The notes: a model not told the origin generated them from the letters alone. 48,195 bases of DNA from Candidatus Omnitrophota bacterium (GCA_029261065.1 JAJDCB010000030.1:1-48195), one strand, 5' to 3'; shown: positions 31,070 to 40,813, numbered from the stretch's first letter. Translations and numbers: made by a program.

Positions 31070-31789
31070 ATGAAGCGTATTGATGGAAGAGATGCTGATG
31101 ATTTAAGAAAAATTAAGGTGACGAAAAATTTTATCACACATGCTGAAGGATCTTGTTTGATTGAATTTGGTGCAACGCGTGTGGCTTGTACAGCCTCTGT
31201 TGAAGATGGTGTGCCACCATTTTTGAAAAATTCAGGAACAGGTTGGGTAACGGCAGAATATGGTATGCTTCCCCGATCGACAAATACACGTATGCGTCGA
31301 TCAAAGGCGGCATCCTCAGGTCGGACAATGGAGATACAACGATTGATAGGCCGATCATTAAGAGCTGTGGTTGATACTGAGAAAATGGGGGAGAAGACGG
31401 TTAAGATTGATTGTGATGTGATTCAAGCGGATGGCGGAACACGAACAGCTGCGATTACAGGTGGTTTTATTGCTTTAGGTTTAGCCTTAAAAAAAGCAAA
31501 GAAAGATGGCTTAATTAGTGTGATCCCATTAAATGATTACGTCGCGGCCATTAGCGTTGGCGTTTATCAAGGAAAGATGTTGTTGGATTTAAATTATGAA
31601 GAAGATTCAAATGCGGATATGGATATGAATATTGTGATGGTAGGATCTGGAGATTTTGTTGAAGTTCAAGGAACAGCTGAGGGAAAGCCGTTTTCCAAAA
31701 AAGAAATGGATGGTTTAGTTAAGTTAGCGGCTAAAGGTATTGGGGAGTTAGTTACTATTCAAAAGAATAATTTAAAATTGGAATTATAA
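31070..31789 (+). CDS. rph: Ribonuclease PH
   Basis: This 239-aa protein is full length for the family. It begins '[20 protein letters not shown]' and carries '[20 protein letters not shown]', '[18 protein letters not shown]' (the phosphate and RNA Arg residues) and '[19 protein letters not shown]' (the acidic active site). It trims tRNA 3' ends by phosphorolysis. The tRNA genes in this window lack an encoded CCA, so accurate 3' trimming is needed. A purine-rich GGGAGAAAAGG precedes the ATG. rdgB starts three bases after the stop. Confidence 0.96.
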   Translation: MKRIDGRDADDLRKIKVTKNFITHAEGSCLIEFGATRVACTASVEDGVPPFLKNSGTGWVTAEYGMLPRSTNTRMRRSKAASSGRTMEIQRLIGRSLRAVVDTEKMGEKTVKIDCDVIQADGGTRTAAITGGFIALGLALKKAKKDGLISVIPLNDYVAAISVGVYQGKMLLDLNYEEDSNADMDMNIVMVGSGDFVEVQGTAEGKPFSKKEMDGLVKLAAKGIGELVTIQKNNLKLEL

Positions 31790-31792
31790 TAA

Positions 31793-32386
31793 ATGAAAGA
31801 ATTGGTTATTGCTACAACAAATAAAGGTAAACTTCGTGAAATCAAAGAGTTGCTTAAAGATTATGATTTTAAGATTACTTCTTTAGCTGATTATCCTGAT
31901 GCCCCTGAAGTGATTGAAGATGGTAAAACATTTGCTCAAAATGCGATAAAAAAAGCAGCGACCATCGCCCTTTATACAAAAAAACTGACTTTGGGTGAAG
32001 ATTCTGGCTTAGAGGTTAAAGCGTTGAGCAATAAACCTGGAATATATTCAGCGAGATTCTCCGGTGAGAATGCCACTGATAAGAAAAATAATCTAAAACT
32101 ACTACGAAGTTTAAAAAACGTTCCTCTTTTGAAACGAGATGCGCGTTATCGCTGTTTCGTTGCTATGGTTGATGGTCAGAAAATTATTGATGTTGTTAAT
32201 GGCAGGTGCGGTGGATTAATTTTGGAGAGATCGCGAGGTAAGAATGGGTTTGGCTATGATCCACTTTTTTTTATTCCACGTTACAATAAAACATTTGGTG
32301 AATTGGATCCACAAATAAAAGCAAAAATTAGTCATCGCGCGAGAGCATTTAAGAAGGTCCGAGAAATCTTAAAAAATTTCACCTAG
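31793..32386 (+). CDS. rdgB: dITP/XTP pyrophosphatase (HAM1 family)
   Basis: This 197-aa protein has the Ham1 motifs 'ATTNKGKLREIKELL' at the start, 'EDGKTFAQNAIKKAATIAL', 'GEDSGLEVKALSNKPGIYSA' and 'GKNGFGYDPLFFIPRYN'. It clears non-canonical purine nucleotides. It follows rph after three bases, a common pairing in bacteria. Its end overlaps the end of the convergent AsmA-like gene by 18 bases. Confidence 0.95.
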   Translation: MKELVIATTNKGKLREIKELLKDYDFKITSLADYPDAPEVIEDGKTFAQNAIKKAATIALYTKKLTLGEDSGLEVKALSNKPGIYSARFSGENATDKKNNLKLLRSLKNVPLLKRDARYRCFVAMVDGQKIIDVVNGRCGGLILERSRGKNGFGYDPLFFIPRYNKTFGELDPQIKAKISHRARAFKKVREILKNFT

Positions 32387-35300
32387 TATCGTCCCTACCC
32401 CTTGTTTCAATGTATTTTCCAATATTTTCAAAGGAGACTTTTCCACTTCACATTTAGGGTGATCGAGCGTGCCTGAGCAATAATATGTTACGGCATGTGT
32501 CAGAAGAGAGGTAGGTCCTTTTTTAAAAGATTCCGAACCAGCGATTGTTAGTTGGCTGATGCGTGGATTAAATTTTAAGTTCATTCGTTTTGAAAGATCA
32601 ATCCAACCGGAGGCTAGTAGGTCGAGATTCTCACCATAAAGCACAGTGTTTTCTAAATGAAATCGACTGCGTTCAATTCTAAACCGCGATTCTGCATCTG
32701 TAAAAATTACGTTTGAAAGTTCAGGAATAACAAGTAAGGTACCCCAAACGCCTTCAGTCATGTTTTTCTGCCAGATAATTCCATTTTTTATAACTAGAGA
32801 ACCGTTGCCATCCCACTTTTTTTTATCAATAAGAGATCCGTTAGCTTTTACCAATAGTGTGAGGTCACCGGAAAGAAATTTATTCTTTTTAAGTTTGTCG
32901 TTTCTATATTCGGCAAGACTTAAATTATCAATGCTGGTGTCTATTGATATGGGGAGGGAGTCTTTAGTAAGGTCAACTTTCGAGTTAAGCAAGAGTTGAC
33001 CTCCGTAGAGGGTGGAGGAGACATTCAAAGCTTTAATCTGGTTATTGTTTTGGGCATATTCGACATTGAAATTAGTGAAGGGATAATCTTTAAGAGATAA
33101 TTGATCGGTCTGGGCATTAAAGTTTAAGTCCCAATCTTTCCATTTGTTTAATTGGCCACTTAAATTTCCTTTTAAAGTTAAATCACCGATAAGTTTTAAA
33201 GGTTTTAGTTTTTCATCTAAGCCAGCGTGGATGTCCGTTAAACTTGATAAGGTTAATCCTAGAACACCAGAAAGAGTTATAAGGGGTTGTTCATCTTTGA
33301 CAAACTGGACATCACCTCTTAAATCAAATGGATTTTTGAAATACGCACCGCTTAACTTTTCAATCTTAAATCCGTTTCGTCCTAGTCGTATCTGAGTGGA
33401 TGCAGATAAATTATCCGTTGAGAGATCTGTGGCAATAAAGGGTCTTGAGAAGTTTGAGAGGTATCCTTTTACTAGATAAGAATGGTCTTTGTATTGACCG
33501 CTTAGTTGATCCCAAGTAATTGTATTTCCAGCATATTTGATGTTTCCATTGAGTTGCGTTATAGGATCTGACAATTTTTTTGAAACGACAGTAACTTCTT
33601 TTAAATGGGCATCAAGCTGAATGTCCGCATCACGCGGTTTTTTGGCAAGACCCTTAAAAGAAAGATTAGCAGATGAGTGTCCTTCGACATCAATAACCCA
33701 TTTTTCTTTTAAAGGGGGATAAAATTTGGCAGCGGATGCTAAATTAATTTGATCAGAGTTTAACGTAATATCTAATTGAGGATTGTTAAAATTGGATAAA
33801 CTTCCAGATAGTTGAAAAGATGTCTCTTGTGTATGAAAGGTAAGGTGTTCACTAGAAAAAGTATTTTGATCGTATGTTGCAAAACCTGCGATGTTTGTGA
33901 TGGGACCTGTTTTTTCAAATCCTAGCAAAGAGGCGTCAGCAACTTTAATGTCACCGTCAATAAAATGGGGTGATGATTCATTAGGTTTAAAAGCATAGTT
34001 TATGTTTAGTTCAGGATTACCTTCAAAGCTTAAGGTGGGACCAATATTTAGCTTTGTTTCTTTTATGGTCAGTGAGGAGTTAAGGGATAAATCGTTGTTT
34101 TGATAGTTAAGCTTAAGTTGGTCGCTATGGATGTTTCCTTTAAGATCGATCATTTTACCATAAAGAATGTGACTTTGATTAATGGCAAGTTGACTTTGAA
34201 GGGAGAGCATTTTATCTGTGCGAGTTAGCTTGGTATCATTTAAACTGATATCACCCGTTAGACTATTGTTGGAGCCGAGTTGAAGTTGCGCCTGCTTGAT
34301 GACAATATCACCGCTAGAATCAAAAGAACCAGGTGATGTGTTTAAAACAAGATTGTCTGAAACGACTGTTCCGTAGTATTCCCCTAAGGATCCCCATTTG
34401 AGATGTCCTTTTTGCAAATTGAGTGATCCCTTAATGTTTAGATGATCAGGCTTCCAAGTAAGAGTATTGATAAATGTTTCTGCACTACCTTCAATAAAGT
34501 TTTCTTCGGATAATTTTAAAAGAGCCGATGAAATGAGAAGTTGACCACCAACAGAAAAATTCTGAGGTGTCCAACTAAAGCTTAAGTCTGTTGCATTAAC
34601 ATTTCCCGCAAACTTTTTATTATCATTAAAAATGATATCGGCATTCTTAACGGTTAAATTTCCTTTTAATTGCAATTTGTCTTTTTCATAATTGATGTCT
34701 AGGTTCGGTGCTGAAATTTTTGTTTGTGTGAGGTTAACGTTTGGTTTGAAGTTAAAGAGAGGGAGGTATTTTGCAACCTCGATATTTGAAAATGAAAGGT
34801 TCGTCTTTATGCTTTTTGTCGCTAGGAAATATTTTCCATTCATCGAAAGGGAGGTGTTTAGATGTGCGGATTTCGTACTGATATCAAATAAAACGCTTTT
34901 ATCTAACCCTAAGGTTAGCTCAGCATCGAAATTTTTAAGGGTCTCAAAGAAGGGCTTTTCTAAAGTATTATCGATGTAGTGAATCGTTGCATTATCAATC
35001 TTAAGCGTCCGCATAAGAACTGTGTATTTACTTTTTTCTTCATCGGATTTGGAGGGTTTTAGCAAGTCACTAAAGTTCCATAATTCTTTTTCCTCACGTT
35101 GTATATGGAGTGCGGCCTCCTCAATGGTGACATGGGGGATGATGATTTGTTTGTTTTTAAAAAATGAAGCGATGACGATGTTAAATGATACTTCTGAAAT
35201 TTTGATAAATGGCTTCTTTGGTGCATCTTTTTCTGTGATGACGACATTTTTTAGAATGATACCTTTAAGGGGGGAGTAATCAATGGCAGAAATCGCGACG

Positions 35301-35437
35301 TCTCGTTTAAGAAACTCTTGCGTTTTGTTTATAACAATTTCTTTAAACTTGACCGGTAGAAAGATATTTTTTAGATAAAAAAATCCGATCAAGCCTAACA
35401 TGAGTAATGCCAAGAATATAAAGAAGAATTTTTTCAT
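32369..35437 (-). CDS. Large AsmA-family protein (1022 aa)
   Basis: An N-terminal helix (FFFIFLALLMLGLIGFFYL) is followed by a long periplasmic beta-rich chain. The AsmA start 'ISAIDYSPLKGIILKNVVI' and the repeat-like strands, each about 30 residues long, run through the whole length. The C-terminal part has the AsmA_2 type ending ('LSLAEYRNDKLKKNKFLSGD', 'LLASGWIDLSKRMNLKFNPR'). Such proteins (AsmA, TamB, YhdP) form grooved bridges that move phospholipids to the outer membrane. I start it at ATG 35437 (MKKFFF) because the earlier in-frame start adds a second hydrophobic stretch with no support. It is convergent with rdgB. Confidence 0.82.
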   Translation of the reverse strand: MKKFFFIFLALLMLGLIGFFYLKNIFLPVKFKEIVINKTQEFLKRDVAISAIDYSPLKGIILKNVVITEKDAPKKPFIKISEVSFNIVIASFFKNKQIIIPHVTIEEAALHIQREEKELWNFSDLLKPSKSDEEKSKYTVLMRTLKIDNATIHYIDNTLEKPFFETLKNFDAELTLGLDKSVLFDISTKSAHLNTSLSMNGKYFLATKSIKTNLSFSNIEVAKYLPLFNFKPNVNLTQTKISAPNLDINYEKDKLQLKGNLTVKNADIIFNDNKKFAGNVNATDLSFSWTPQNFSVGGQLLISSALLKLSEENFIEGSAETFINTLTWKPDHLNIKGSLNLQKGHLKWGSLGEYYGTVVSDNLVLNTSPGSFDSSGDIVIKQAQLQLGSNNSLTGDISLNDTKLTRTDKMLSLQSQLAINQSHILYGKMIDLKGNIHSDQLKLNYQNNDLSLNSSLTIKETKLNIGPTLSFEGNPELNINYAFKPNESSPHFIDGDIKVADASLLGFEKTGPITNIAGFATYDQNTFSSEHLTFHTQETSFQLSGSLSNFNNPQLDITLNSDQINLASAAKFYPPLKEKWVIDVEGHSSANLSFKGLAKKPRDADIQLDAHLKEVTVVSKKLSDPITQLNGNIKYAGNTITWDQLSGQYKDHSYLVKGYLSNFSRPFIATDLSTDNLSASTQIRLGRNGFKIEKLSGAYFKNPFDLRGDVQFVKDEQPLITLSGVLGLTLSSLTDIHAGLDEKLKPLKLIGDLTLKGNLSGQLNKWKDWDLNFNAQTDQLSLKDYPFTNFNVEYAQNNNQIKALNVSSTLYGGQLLLNSKVDLTKDSLPISIDTSIDNLSLAEYRNDKLKKNKFLSGDLTLLVKANGSLIDKKKWDGNGSLVIKNGIIWQKNMTEGVWGTLLVIPELSNVIFTDAESRFRIERSRFHLENTVLYGENLDLLASGWIDLSKRMNLKFNPRISQLTIAGSESFKKGPTSLLTHAVTYYCSGTLDHPKCEVEKSPLKILENTLKQGVGTILGEIF

Positions 35438-35529
35438 AATGAAAGCTATTATAAGGGAGAGTGCCGGTATCTTCAATGAACTAAGTAATTCTTTTAATTC
35501 CTGTTATTTGGGGGTGCCTTGTTTATCGT

Positions 35530-35557
35530 TTGCATTAAAAACATTTCATGCTATACT
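35530..35557 (+). promoter_or_regulatory. Promoter of tRNA-Pro
   Basis: TTGCAT (35530-35535), a 16-base spacer and TATACT (35552-35557) lie about 47 bases before the tRNA. This is a good sigma70-type match in the gap between divergent genes. Confidence 0.5.
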
Positions 35558-35603
35558 AATCCGAATTTTTGACAGACACCTTTTATGTTTGGCAAATCTT
35601 TAA

Positions 35604-35677
35604 CGGGGAGTAGCGCAGTTGGCTAGCGCACATGCTTTGGGAGCATGGGGTCCCGAGTTCGAGCCTCGGCTCCCCGA
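35604..35677 (+). tRNA. tRNA-Pro, anticodon UGG
   Basis: The acceptor stem CGGGGAG pairs with CTCCCCG, and the D arm, anticodon arm (CATGC TTTGGGA GCATG) and T arm with TTCGAGC are all present. The loop reads TTTGGGA, giving anticodon TGG. A first base C1 is typical of bacterial tRNA-Pro. The discriminator is A, and CCA is not encoded (a T-run follows). Confidence 0.95.
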
Positions 35678-35823
35678 TTTTTATTCTTTTCTTCACAAAT
35701 GCTTTTTGATTCCTTCAAAAAGTCGCAAATTTTAATATATAACTTGTTGAAAAATAACAGCTTAAAGAATTCGACGGACTAATCTTGAGGCTCAGTGTCT
35801 ATTCTTTTGCCCATCAAGGAGTC

Positions 35824-35851
35824 TGGACAATATCTTTACTTTTTATATAAA
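35824..35851 (+). promoter_or_regulatory. Candidate promoter of tRNA-Arg
   Basis: TGGACA (35824-35829), a 16-base spacer and TATAAA (35846-35851) precede tRNA-Arg by about 78 bases. The region 35678-35929 otherwise shows no ORF or repeat. Confidence 0.35.
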
Positions 35852-35929
35852 TTTTGGTATAACTATATCTTCATTGTAGGTACATTTTTTAAAATATATT
35901 TAGATAAAGCATCAATGATTTACCATTTC

Positions 35930-36003
35930 GACCCCGTAGCTCAGCTGGATAGAGCAACAGCCTTCTAAGCTGTGGGCCGGACGTTCGAATCGTCCCGGGG
36001 TCG
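35930..36003 (+). tRNA. tRNA-Arg, anticodon UCU
   Basis: The acceptor stem GACCCCG pairs with CGGGGTC. The anticodon arm is ACAGC CTTCTAA GCTGT, giving anticodon TCT. The T arm has GTTCGAATC. The discriminator is G, with no encoded CCA. It decodes AGA/AGG. Confidence 0.95.
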
Positions 36004-36159
36004 CTTTTAACAAAAATTCCACAAACATTTTTTTTCATCGTTTTGAACCTTTCCCTATATAGTTGGTATCAAATAAATTTGATCTGTAAAAATAAACACA
36101 CATCGTTATGATGGATAGCATATTCACTTTTTAAGGTGATGCAAAAATACAAATTTTTA

Positions 36160-36188
36160 TTGAATTTGTTTTTGTTAATACATATAAT
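36160..36188 (+). promoter_or_regulatory. Promoter of the Rrf2 gene, with palindrome at the start site
   Basis: TTGAAT (36160-36165), a 17-base spacer and TATAAT (36183-36188) form a strong promoter. The palindrome CACATGTG (36189-36196) covers the predicted start of transcription. The ATG is at 36216. A dyad ATCAAAT-AA-ATTTGAT sits upstream at 36068-36083. Autoregulation by the Rrf2 protein is plausible. Confidence 0.6.
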
Positions 36189-36215
36189 CACATGTGTAAA
36201 TAGGAAATTAATTTT

Positions 36216-36611
36216 ATGCTGAGTAAAACGAGTACATTAGTTATAAATGCTTTGGTCGAGTTGGCGAGACTTCCGATAGGTGAATGTGAGGGTACTAAAA
36301 GTATTGCTAAGAAAATAAAAGCACCTCAAAATTATTTGGGAAAAATGCTTCAAAATTTAGCTTTTAAAAAAATTGTTATTTCACAAAAAGGGTTAGGGGG
36401 AGGCTTCCGCTTGGCTCGCGATCCCAAAAAAATTTCATTGTATGATATCGTAGAACCTTTTGATAATGTGAGTTTATGGTCAGAATGTGCTTTAGGCTTA
36501 AAGAAGTGCTCTGATTCCTCGCCGTGTGCTGTACATCACAGATGGAAAAATGTCCGTGAGGGCTATTATAAGTTTTTAAAAAAGACATCCCTTTCAGATT
36601 TAGTTAAGTAA
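36216..36611 (+). CDS. Rrf2-family regulator with three Cys (Fe-S type)
   Basis: This 131-aa protein has a winged helix ('GTKSIAKKIKAPQNYLGKML', wing 'SQKGLGGGFRLARDPKKISL') of the Rrf2/IscR/NsrR family. Cys91, Cys98 and Cys104 (SECALGLKKCSDSSPCAVHH) are spaced C-x6-C-x5-C, close to the C-x5-C-x5-C cluster site of IscR and the NO sensor NsrR. It lies 165 bases upstream of the respiratory gene run and on the same strand, so control of that run by O2, NO or Fe-S status is a fair inference. A paired AAAGACAT direct repeat at 36641-36656 is in the intervening gap. Confidence 0.87.
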   Translation: MLSKTSTLVINALVELARLPIGECEGTKSIAKKIKAPQNYLGKMLQNLAFKKIVISQKGLGGGFRLARDPKKISLYDIVEPFDNVSLWSECALGLKKCSDSSPCAVHHRWKNVREGYYKFLKKTSLSDLVK

Positions 36612-36776
36612 AATTATAATTATTTTTTATTTTGTTATATAAAGACATAAAGACATGCTATTATATCATTTATGTGGAGCGTTTGAGTGCTAAGCCGTGA
36701 TATTTTTTAGATAGTAAAGAAGCTGTTGGTATAAGTCATAAAAATAAAATGATCAAAGTTGATAAACTCAAATTTT

Positions 36777-38651
36777 ATGCCTCTTAAAGTAAAAATCCCA
36801 GATGATAATTATTGGAAGGAACAAATTAAATGTCAGTATGCCTGTCCTGTGCATACGGATGCTCGTGGATATGTGCGTGCTATTGCTGAAGGAAATTTTG
36901 AGAAAGCCTACCTTATTGCTCGTGCTCCCAACCCCTTAGCCTCCATTTGTGGTCGCGTTTGCGGTGCTCCTTGTGAGGCGGCTTGTCGACGAGGGAGTAT
37001 TGATAAAAGTATATCTATCCGTGGATTAAAACGTGCGGCTTATGAAAATGCTGAGGCAACAGAGAAGCCGCTTGAGATTATTCAAAAAATTCGTCAACAA
37101 TTAGATCAAAGGGATTGCACGGATATTGAAGATTTTGGAGCGTTCCTCCTTAATGTTGAGGAGGGGAAATTTCAAAAAGTTAAAGAGAAGAGTGTGGGTA
37201 TTATTGGTTCAGGACCAGCTGGACTGGCTGCCGCTCATGATCTAGCTTTAATGGGATTTTCTGTAACTATTTATGAAATGGAATCTGTTCCAGCTGGCAT
37301 GCTATATTTAGGAATACCCGCCTATCGTCTCCCACGCAAATTAATTGATGAAGAAATAGAAACGATTAAATATTTGGGGGTTAATATTGTTACCAACTGT
37401 ACGGTTGGAAAAGATATCACTCTCACCCAAATGCGGGACAAGTATGATGTGGTTATTATTGCGGTGGGATGCAAAAAGTCTCGGCAGATTCCTATCCCTG
37501 GAAAGGATGCCAAAGGTGTCTATGGGGGTGTTGAATTTTTAAGAGAGGTTGCTCTTAATTTACCAAGAGAAATAGGGCAAAGGGTTGTTGTCATCGGTGG
37601 GGGGAATGTTGCTTATGATGTGGCGCGGTCAGCTTTACGTCAGCAACAAGTAGATATTGCAGAAGCGGCCTTGCATGAAGGAGCAGACATTGAAGTGACG
37701 TTAAGTTGTTTAGAGCCAGAAGATCAAATGCTAGCTGATGAGATTGAAATTTTAGAAGGTGAAGAGGAGGGTGTTAAACGAATTAATGGTTATGGGCCGC
37801 AAGAGATCCTAACGGAGAATGGTAAAGTTAAAGGTGTTGTTTTCTTCAAGGTCAAGTCGATCTTGGATGAAAATAAAAGGTTTAATCCCCAGTATGACCC
37901 ATCGGATGCCATTACGATTGAGGCCGATTGTGTGTTATTTGCTGTAGGGCAGTTTTCAGATATAACATTTGTTGATCCTAAGAAGGAAGGTATAGAAATT
38001 AATGAGAGAGGTATTGTTACGTGTGATCCTAATACATTGATGACAACGGCACAGAACGTTTATTTAGCCGGTGATCTTGCTCATGGACCACGTCTTATGA
38101 TTGATGCCATAGCCAGCGGCAAAAAAGTGGCTCGTTCCATTTATCAAAGTGTAACAGGGGCAAATCTTCAATCAAAACTTACTGTAACGCATACCCCCAT
38201 CAAAAATTACAACAGAGAACATGGTTATGAAAAAATTCGTCGGGCTGTCTTTGAATCCGTAGATGTAAAAGATAGAATTACAGAACATGATGTTGTTGTT
38301 GAGAAGGGTTTTAGTTGCGGTCAGGCACAAATTGAAGGCTCAAGATGTTTTGATTGTAGTGTGAATACTATTTTTGATGGGAACAAATGTATTCTCTGTG
38401 GAGGTTGTGTTGATGTTTGTCCGGAGCTCTGTTTAAAACTTGTTCCCGTCTCTGATTTGGCTGGAGATAAAAATTTTGATGAGTTAACAGACTTTGTTAA
38501 AGAGCAGAAAGAAGCGGATGAGTTAACCGCTATCATTAAAGATGAAGAAAAATGTATTCGCTGTTCGTTATGTGCCATTCGTTGTCCTGTCGATGCTATT
38601 ACTATGGAAAAATTTACCTTCAAGGAGTGTTTCAATGGATGTTCAAAATGA
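36777..38651 (+). CDS. NAD(P)-type FAD oxidoreductase (glutamate synthase small-subunit-like) with C-terminal ferredoxin
   Basis: This protein of about 624 aa has an N-terminal Fe-S helical domain ('[20 protein letters not shown]', '[16 protein letters not shown]'), the FAD fold ('[20 protein letters not shown]'), the NAD(P) fold ('[17 protein letters not shown]'), '[20 protein letters not shown]' and two 4Fe-4S sites at the end ('[15 protein letters not shown]', '[15 protein letters not shown]'). GltD-like proteins pass electrons between NAD(P)H and Fe-S partners. With no GltB near and a Rieske gene overlapping its end by 17 bases, it probably serves the Rieske/cytochrome b complex. Start ATG 36777 is chosen; a TTG at 36759 is also in frame. 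Confidence 0.88.
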   Translation: MPLKVKIPDDNYWKEQIKCQYACPVHTDARGYVRAIAEGNFEKAYLIARAPNPLASICGRVCGAPCEAACRRGSIDKSISIRGLKRAAYENAEATEKPLEIIQKIRQQLDQRDCTDIEDFGAFLLNVEEGKFQKVKEKSVGIIGSGPAGLAAAHDLALMGFSVTIYEMESVPAGMLYLGIPAYRLPRKLIDEEIETIKYLGVNIVTNCTVGKDITLTQMRDKYDVVIIAVGCKKSRQIPIPGKDAKGVYGGVEFLREVALNLPREIGQRVVVIGGGNVAYDVARSALRQQQVDIAEAALHEGADIEVTLSCLEPEDQMLADEIEILEGEEEGVKRINGYGPQEILTENGKVKGVVFFKVKSILDENKRFNPQYDPSDAITIEADCVLFAVGQFSDITFVDPKKEGIEINERGIVTCDPNTLMTTAQNVYLAGDLAHGPRLMIDAIASGKKVARSIYQSVTGANLQSKLTVTHTPIKNYNREHGYEKIRRAVFESVDVKDRITEHDVVVEKGFSCGQAQIEGSRCFDCSVNTIFDGNKCILCGGCVDVCPELCLKLVPVSDLAGDKNFDELTDFVKEQKEADELTAIIKDEEKCIRCSLCAIRCPVDAITMEKFTFKECFNGCSK

Positions 38652-39138
38652 TAAAACCTGTAATCATTGTTCTGTGAGTGATTCAGATAAGAAAATAAGT
38701 CGTCGAGATTTCCTAGGGATTGCTGCCTTTTGGAGTTGCATAACAGCGTGGGTTGTGACGATAGCCGGATTAGCAAAGTTTCCTATGCCTGCATTATTAC
38801 CAGATATTTCTAGTGCTTTTAAGATTGGTAAACCAGAAGAAATCCCTGTTGGATCAGAAAAACTTTATCCCGATAAGAAAGTTCTTGTGAAAAGAGATGA
38901 AAAAGGAATTAGTGCCGTGTCTCTTGTGTGCACCCATTTAGGTTGTATTGTTGGAAAAACTGAGCAAGGTGGTTTTTCCTGCCCTTGCCATGGTTCAAAG
39001 TTTGACAGTAACGGTAATGTTGTGGCTGGTCCTGCTCCTAAGGGCTTGAATTGGTTAGAAGTTAGTCGTCTTCCTAATGGAAAGTTAGTTGTTGATAACA
39101 ATAAATTTGTACCAGAGGGAACAACCTTTGTCGTTTAA
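38635..39138 (+). CDS. Rieske iron-sulfur protein
   Basis: This 167-aa protein has a Tat-type N-terminus ([14 protein letters not shown], with RR at 23-24) and one anchor helix. The Rieske cluster sites are Cys99-T-His101-LG-Cys104 and Cys116-P-Cys118-His119-G-Ser121. C99, H101, C116 and H119 bind the 2Fe-2S cluster, and C104 and C118 form the disulfide. The ATG at 38635 has AAGGAG seven bases upstream and starts inside the previous gene. The longer frame from 38542 has no such signal. It partners the cytochrome b gene that follows 27 bases after the stop. Confidence 0.95.
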   Translation: MDVQNDKTCNHCSVSDSDKKISRRDFLGIAAFWSCITAWVVTIAGLAKFPMPALLPDISSAFKIGKPEEIPVGSEKLYPDKKVLVKRDEKGISAVSLVCTHLGCIVGKTEQGGFSCPCHGSKFDSNGNVVAGPAPKGLNWLEVSRLPNGKLVVDNNKFVPEGTTFVV

Positions 39139-39165
39139 TATTTTGAACTTTTAGCGGAGATCTCT

Positions 39166-40704
39166 ATGGCTATTAAAAATTTTATTGAGAATCTAAAAAA
39201 TCTTCCAAAAACATTCCAAGAGTCATTCTTTAGACACGATAAGCCGACGTCTGATCGTTCGCGTAGTCAGGTCGTCTTTGGTAATTCTTTCTTGCATGTT
39301 TTTTCAACGCGCGTTCACCGCTATTCTTTAAAAAAGACTTTTACCTTTGGCCTAGGAATTATGGCCGCCGGTTCGTTTGTTATTCTGATTATTACCGGAA
39401 TTCTTCTCATGGTTTATTATAAACCATCTGTCGAATTGGCCTATGATTCCATCAAAGATATCCAATATATTGTTCCAGGAGGAAATTTTATTCGTAATGT
39501 GCATAGAGCTGCGACAAATGTCATGATTGTTGCGGTTTTTTTGCATATGGCTCGTGTTTTTTATACAGCGGCCTATAAACGTACGAGGCAATTTAATTGG
39601 CTTATCGGAATTATTCTTTTAGCGTTAACACTAATGATGAGTTTTACAGGATATCTGCTTCCCTGGGATCAATTGGCTTACTGGGCTGTCATGATCGCAA
39701 CCAATATTGCCGCTTCCTTTAATGAGCTGACAGATGCGCTAAACATTACGCGATATGTGGATCTGGGCGCATTTATGAAAATTTTTCTATTAGGTTCAAA
39801 GGATGTTGGCCAGGATGCGTTAACAAGGTTTTATTGGCTGCACTGTATTATTTTACCTGTGGCTTTAACACTCTTTCTTCTCGCGCATATGTGGCGGGTA
39901 AGAAAGGATGGAGGGTTAGCGCGACCAGATAAATTAAAAGAAAGTGATTTAAAGGGAACACCCAAAGATGAGCTTTCGGATAAAGTATTTGAATATGCGC
40001 CCCAAAAAACTTATGGATTGATGTGTTTAGTGAAGGGGAAATCTAACGCCGTTTCGCGTGGTCCAGAACAAACCGTTTCGAGTTGGCCGCATATGTTCAC
40101 ACGGATCATTGCCGTCTTTATGTTGACGTTTGCCGTTACGTGCGTGTATGCGTTTTTTGTCGAAGCACCTTTAAAAGAGATGGCTAATCCGTCAGTACCC
40201 GAAAATCCTGCTAAAGCCCCGTGGTATTTTTTGGGTTTACAGGAATTGGTTTCTTATTCTGCGTTTATGGGAGGTATTGGTATTCCAACACTTGTTTTAT
40301 TAGGCCTAGCCTTGATTCCTTATTTAGATCGAGAGCCACAAGAAATAGGGCGATGGCTCAAAGACAAAGAAAGTCGAAAGGTAACCTGGCTTTCGTTTGG
40401 TTGGGCTGCAGTAATTACGCTAGGTATGCTTATCTTTACGGTCAATTGTGGTTGGTTAAGAAATTGGTTTCCTCAAATTCCGCAGCTTGTTATTACTTTT
40501 GTTAATCCAGGAACTGTTTTAGTTGTTTTATTTATTGCTTGGTCCATATATTGTATGGCCAAATATAAATCAACGCGAATGGCAGCCATATCTTTATTTA
40601 CGTGTTTCTTAGTTTCATTTATTATTTTAACTTATTTTGCAACAGTTCATCGAGGACCAAATTGGGATTTTTATTGGTCCAAGGCTCATTGGCCGATGCA
40701 TTAA
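39166..40704 (+). CDS. Cytochrome b of a Rieske/cytochrome b (bc-type) complex
   Basis: This 512-aa protein binds two b hemes by His113/His127 and His226/His241. The 14 residues between the second pair match the b6 type. A linker of about 60 residues joins it to a subunit-IV-like part, so b6 and subunit IV are fused as in full-length cytochrome b. The Qo-site motif PEWY is 'APWY' (351-354, followed by FLGLQE), as in some non-proteobacterial complexes with PPWY or PDWY. It oxidises quinol and passes electrons to the Rieske protein and the cytochrome c encoded next. Confidence 0.93.
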   Translation: MAIKNFIENLKNLPKTFQESFFRHDKPTSDRSRSQVVFGNSFLHVFSTRVHRYSLKKTFTFGLGIMAAGSFVILIITGILLMVYYKPSVELAYDSIKDIQYIVPGGNFIRNVHRAATNVMIVAVFLHMARVFYTAAYKRTRQFNWLIGIILLALTLMMSFTGYLLPWDQLAYWAVMIATNIAASFNELTDALNITRYVDLGAFMKIFLLGSKDVGQDALTRFYWLHCIILPVALTLFLLAHMWRVRKDGGLARPDKLKESDLKGTPKDELSDKVFEYAPQKTYGLMCLVKGKSNAVSRGPEQTVSSWPHMFTRIIAVFMLTFAVTCVYAFFVEAPLKEMANPSVPENPAKAPWYFLGLQELVSYSAFMGGIGIPTLVLLGLALIPYLDREPQEIGRWLKDKESRKVTWLSFGWAAVITLGMLIFTVNCGWLRNWFPQIPQLVITFVNPGTVLVVLFIAWSIYCMAKYKSTRMAAISLFTCFLVSFIILTYFATVHRGPNWDFYWSKAHWPMH

Positions 40705-40707
40705 TGA

Positions 40708-40798
40708 ACACTTCATTTAGGGAGCGAAGTGACCTAAATGAGAAGTGTGAATTAACCCTGCGAAGCTCCAACAGGAAACTATTGGAGCGAAGCAGGGT
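40708..40798. repeat. Pair of intergenic hairpins with GAGCGAAG loops
   Basis: Stem 1 is ACACTTC-ATTTAGG (40708-40721) against CCTAAATGAGAAGTGT (40733-40748, two-base bulge), with loop GAGCGAAGTGA. Stem 2 is ACCCTGC-GAA-GCTCCAA (40755-40771) against TTGGAGC-GAA-GCAGGGT (40782-40798). It lies between the cytochrome b and decaheme genes. It has no T-run, so an RNA-stability or partial attenuator role is likelier than termination. Confidence 0.6.
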
Positions 40799-40813
40799 AG
40801 AGATACTCATATT

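Noticed and set aside
35438-35476. Earlier start of the large AsmA-like protein
   Set aside because: It adds a second hydrophobic stretch before the normal MKKFFF anchor, with no ribosome-binding site.
36068-36083. FNR box
   Set aside because: The half-sites are in the opposite order (ATCAA...TTGAT instead of TTGAT...ATCAA) and the spacer is wrong.
38542-38634. N-terminal extension of the Rieske protein
   Set aside because: It lies in the ferredoxin part of the preceding gene. AAGGAG at 38622 and the Tat motif place the true start at 38635.
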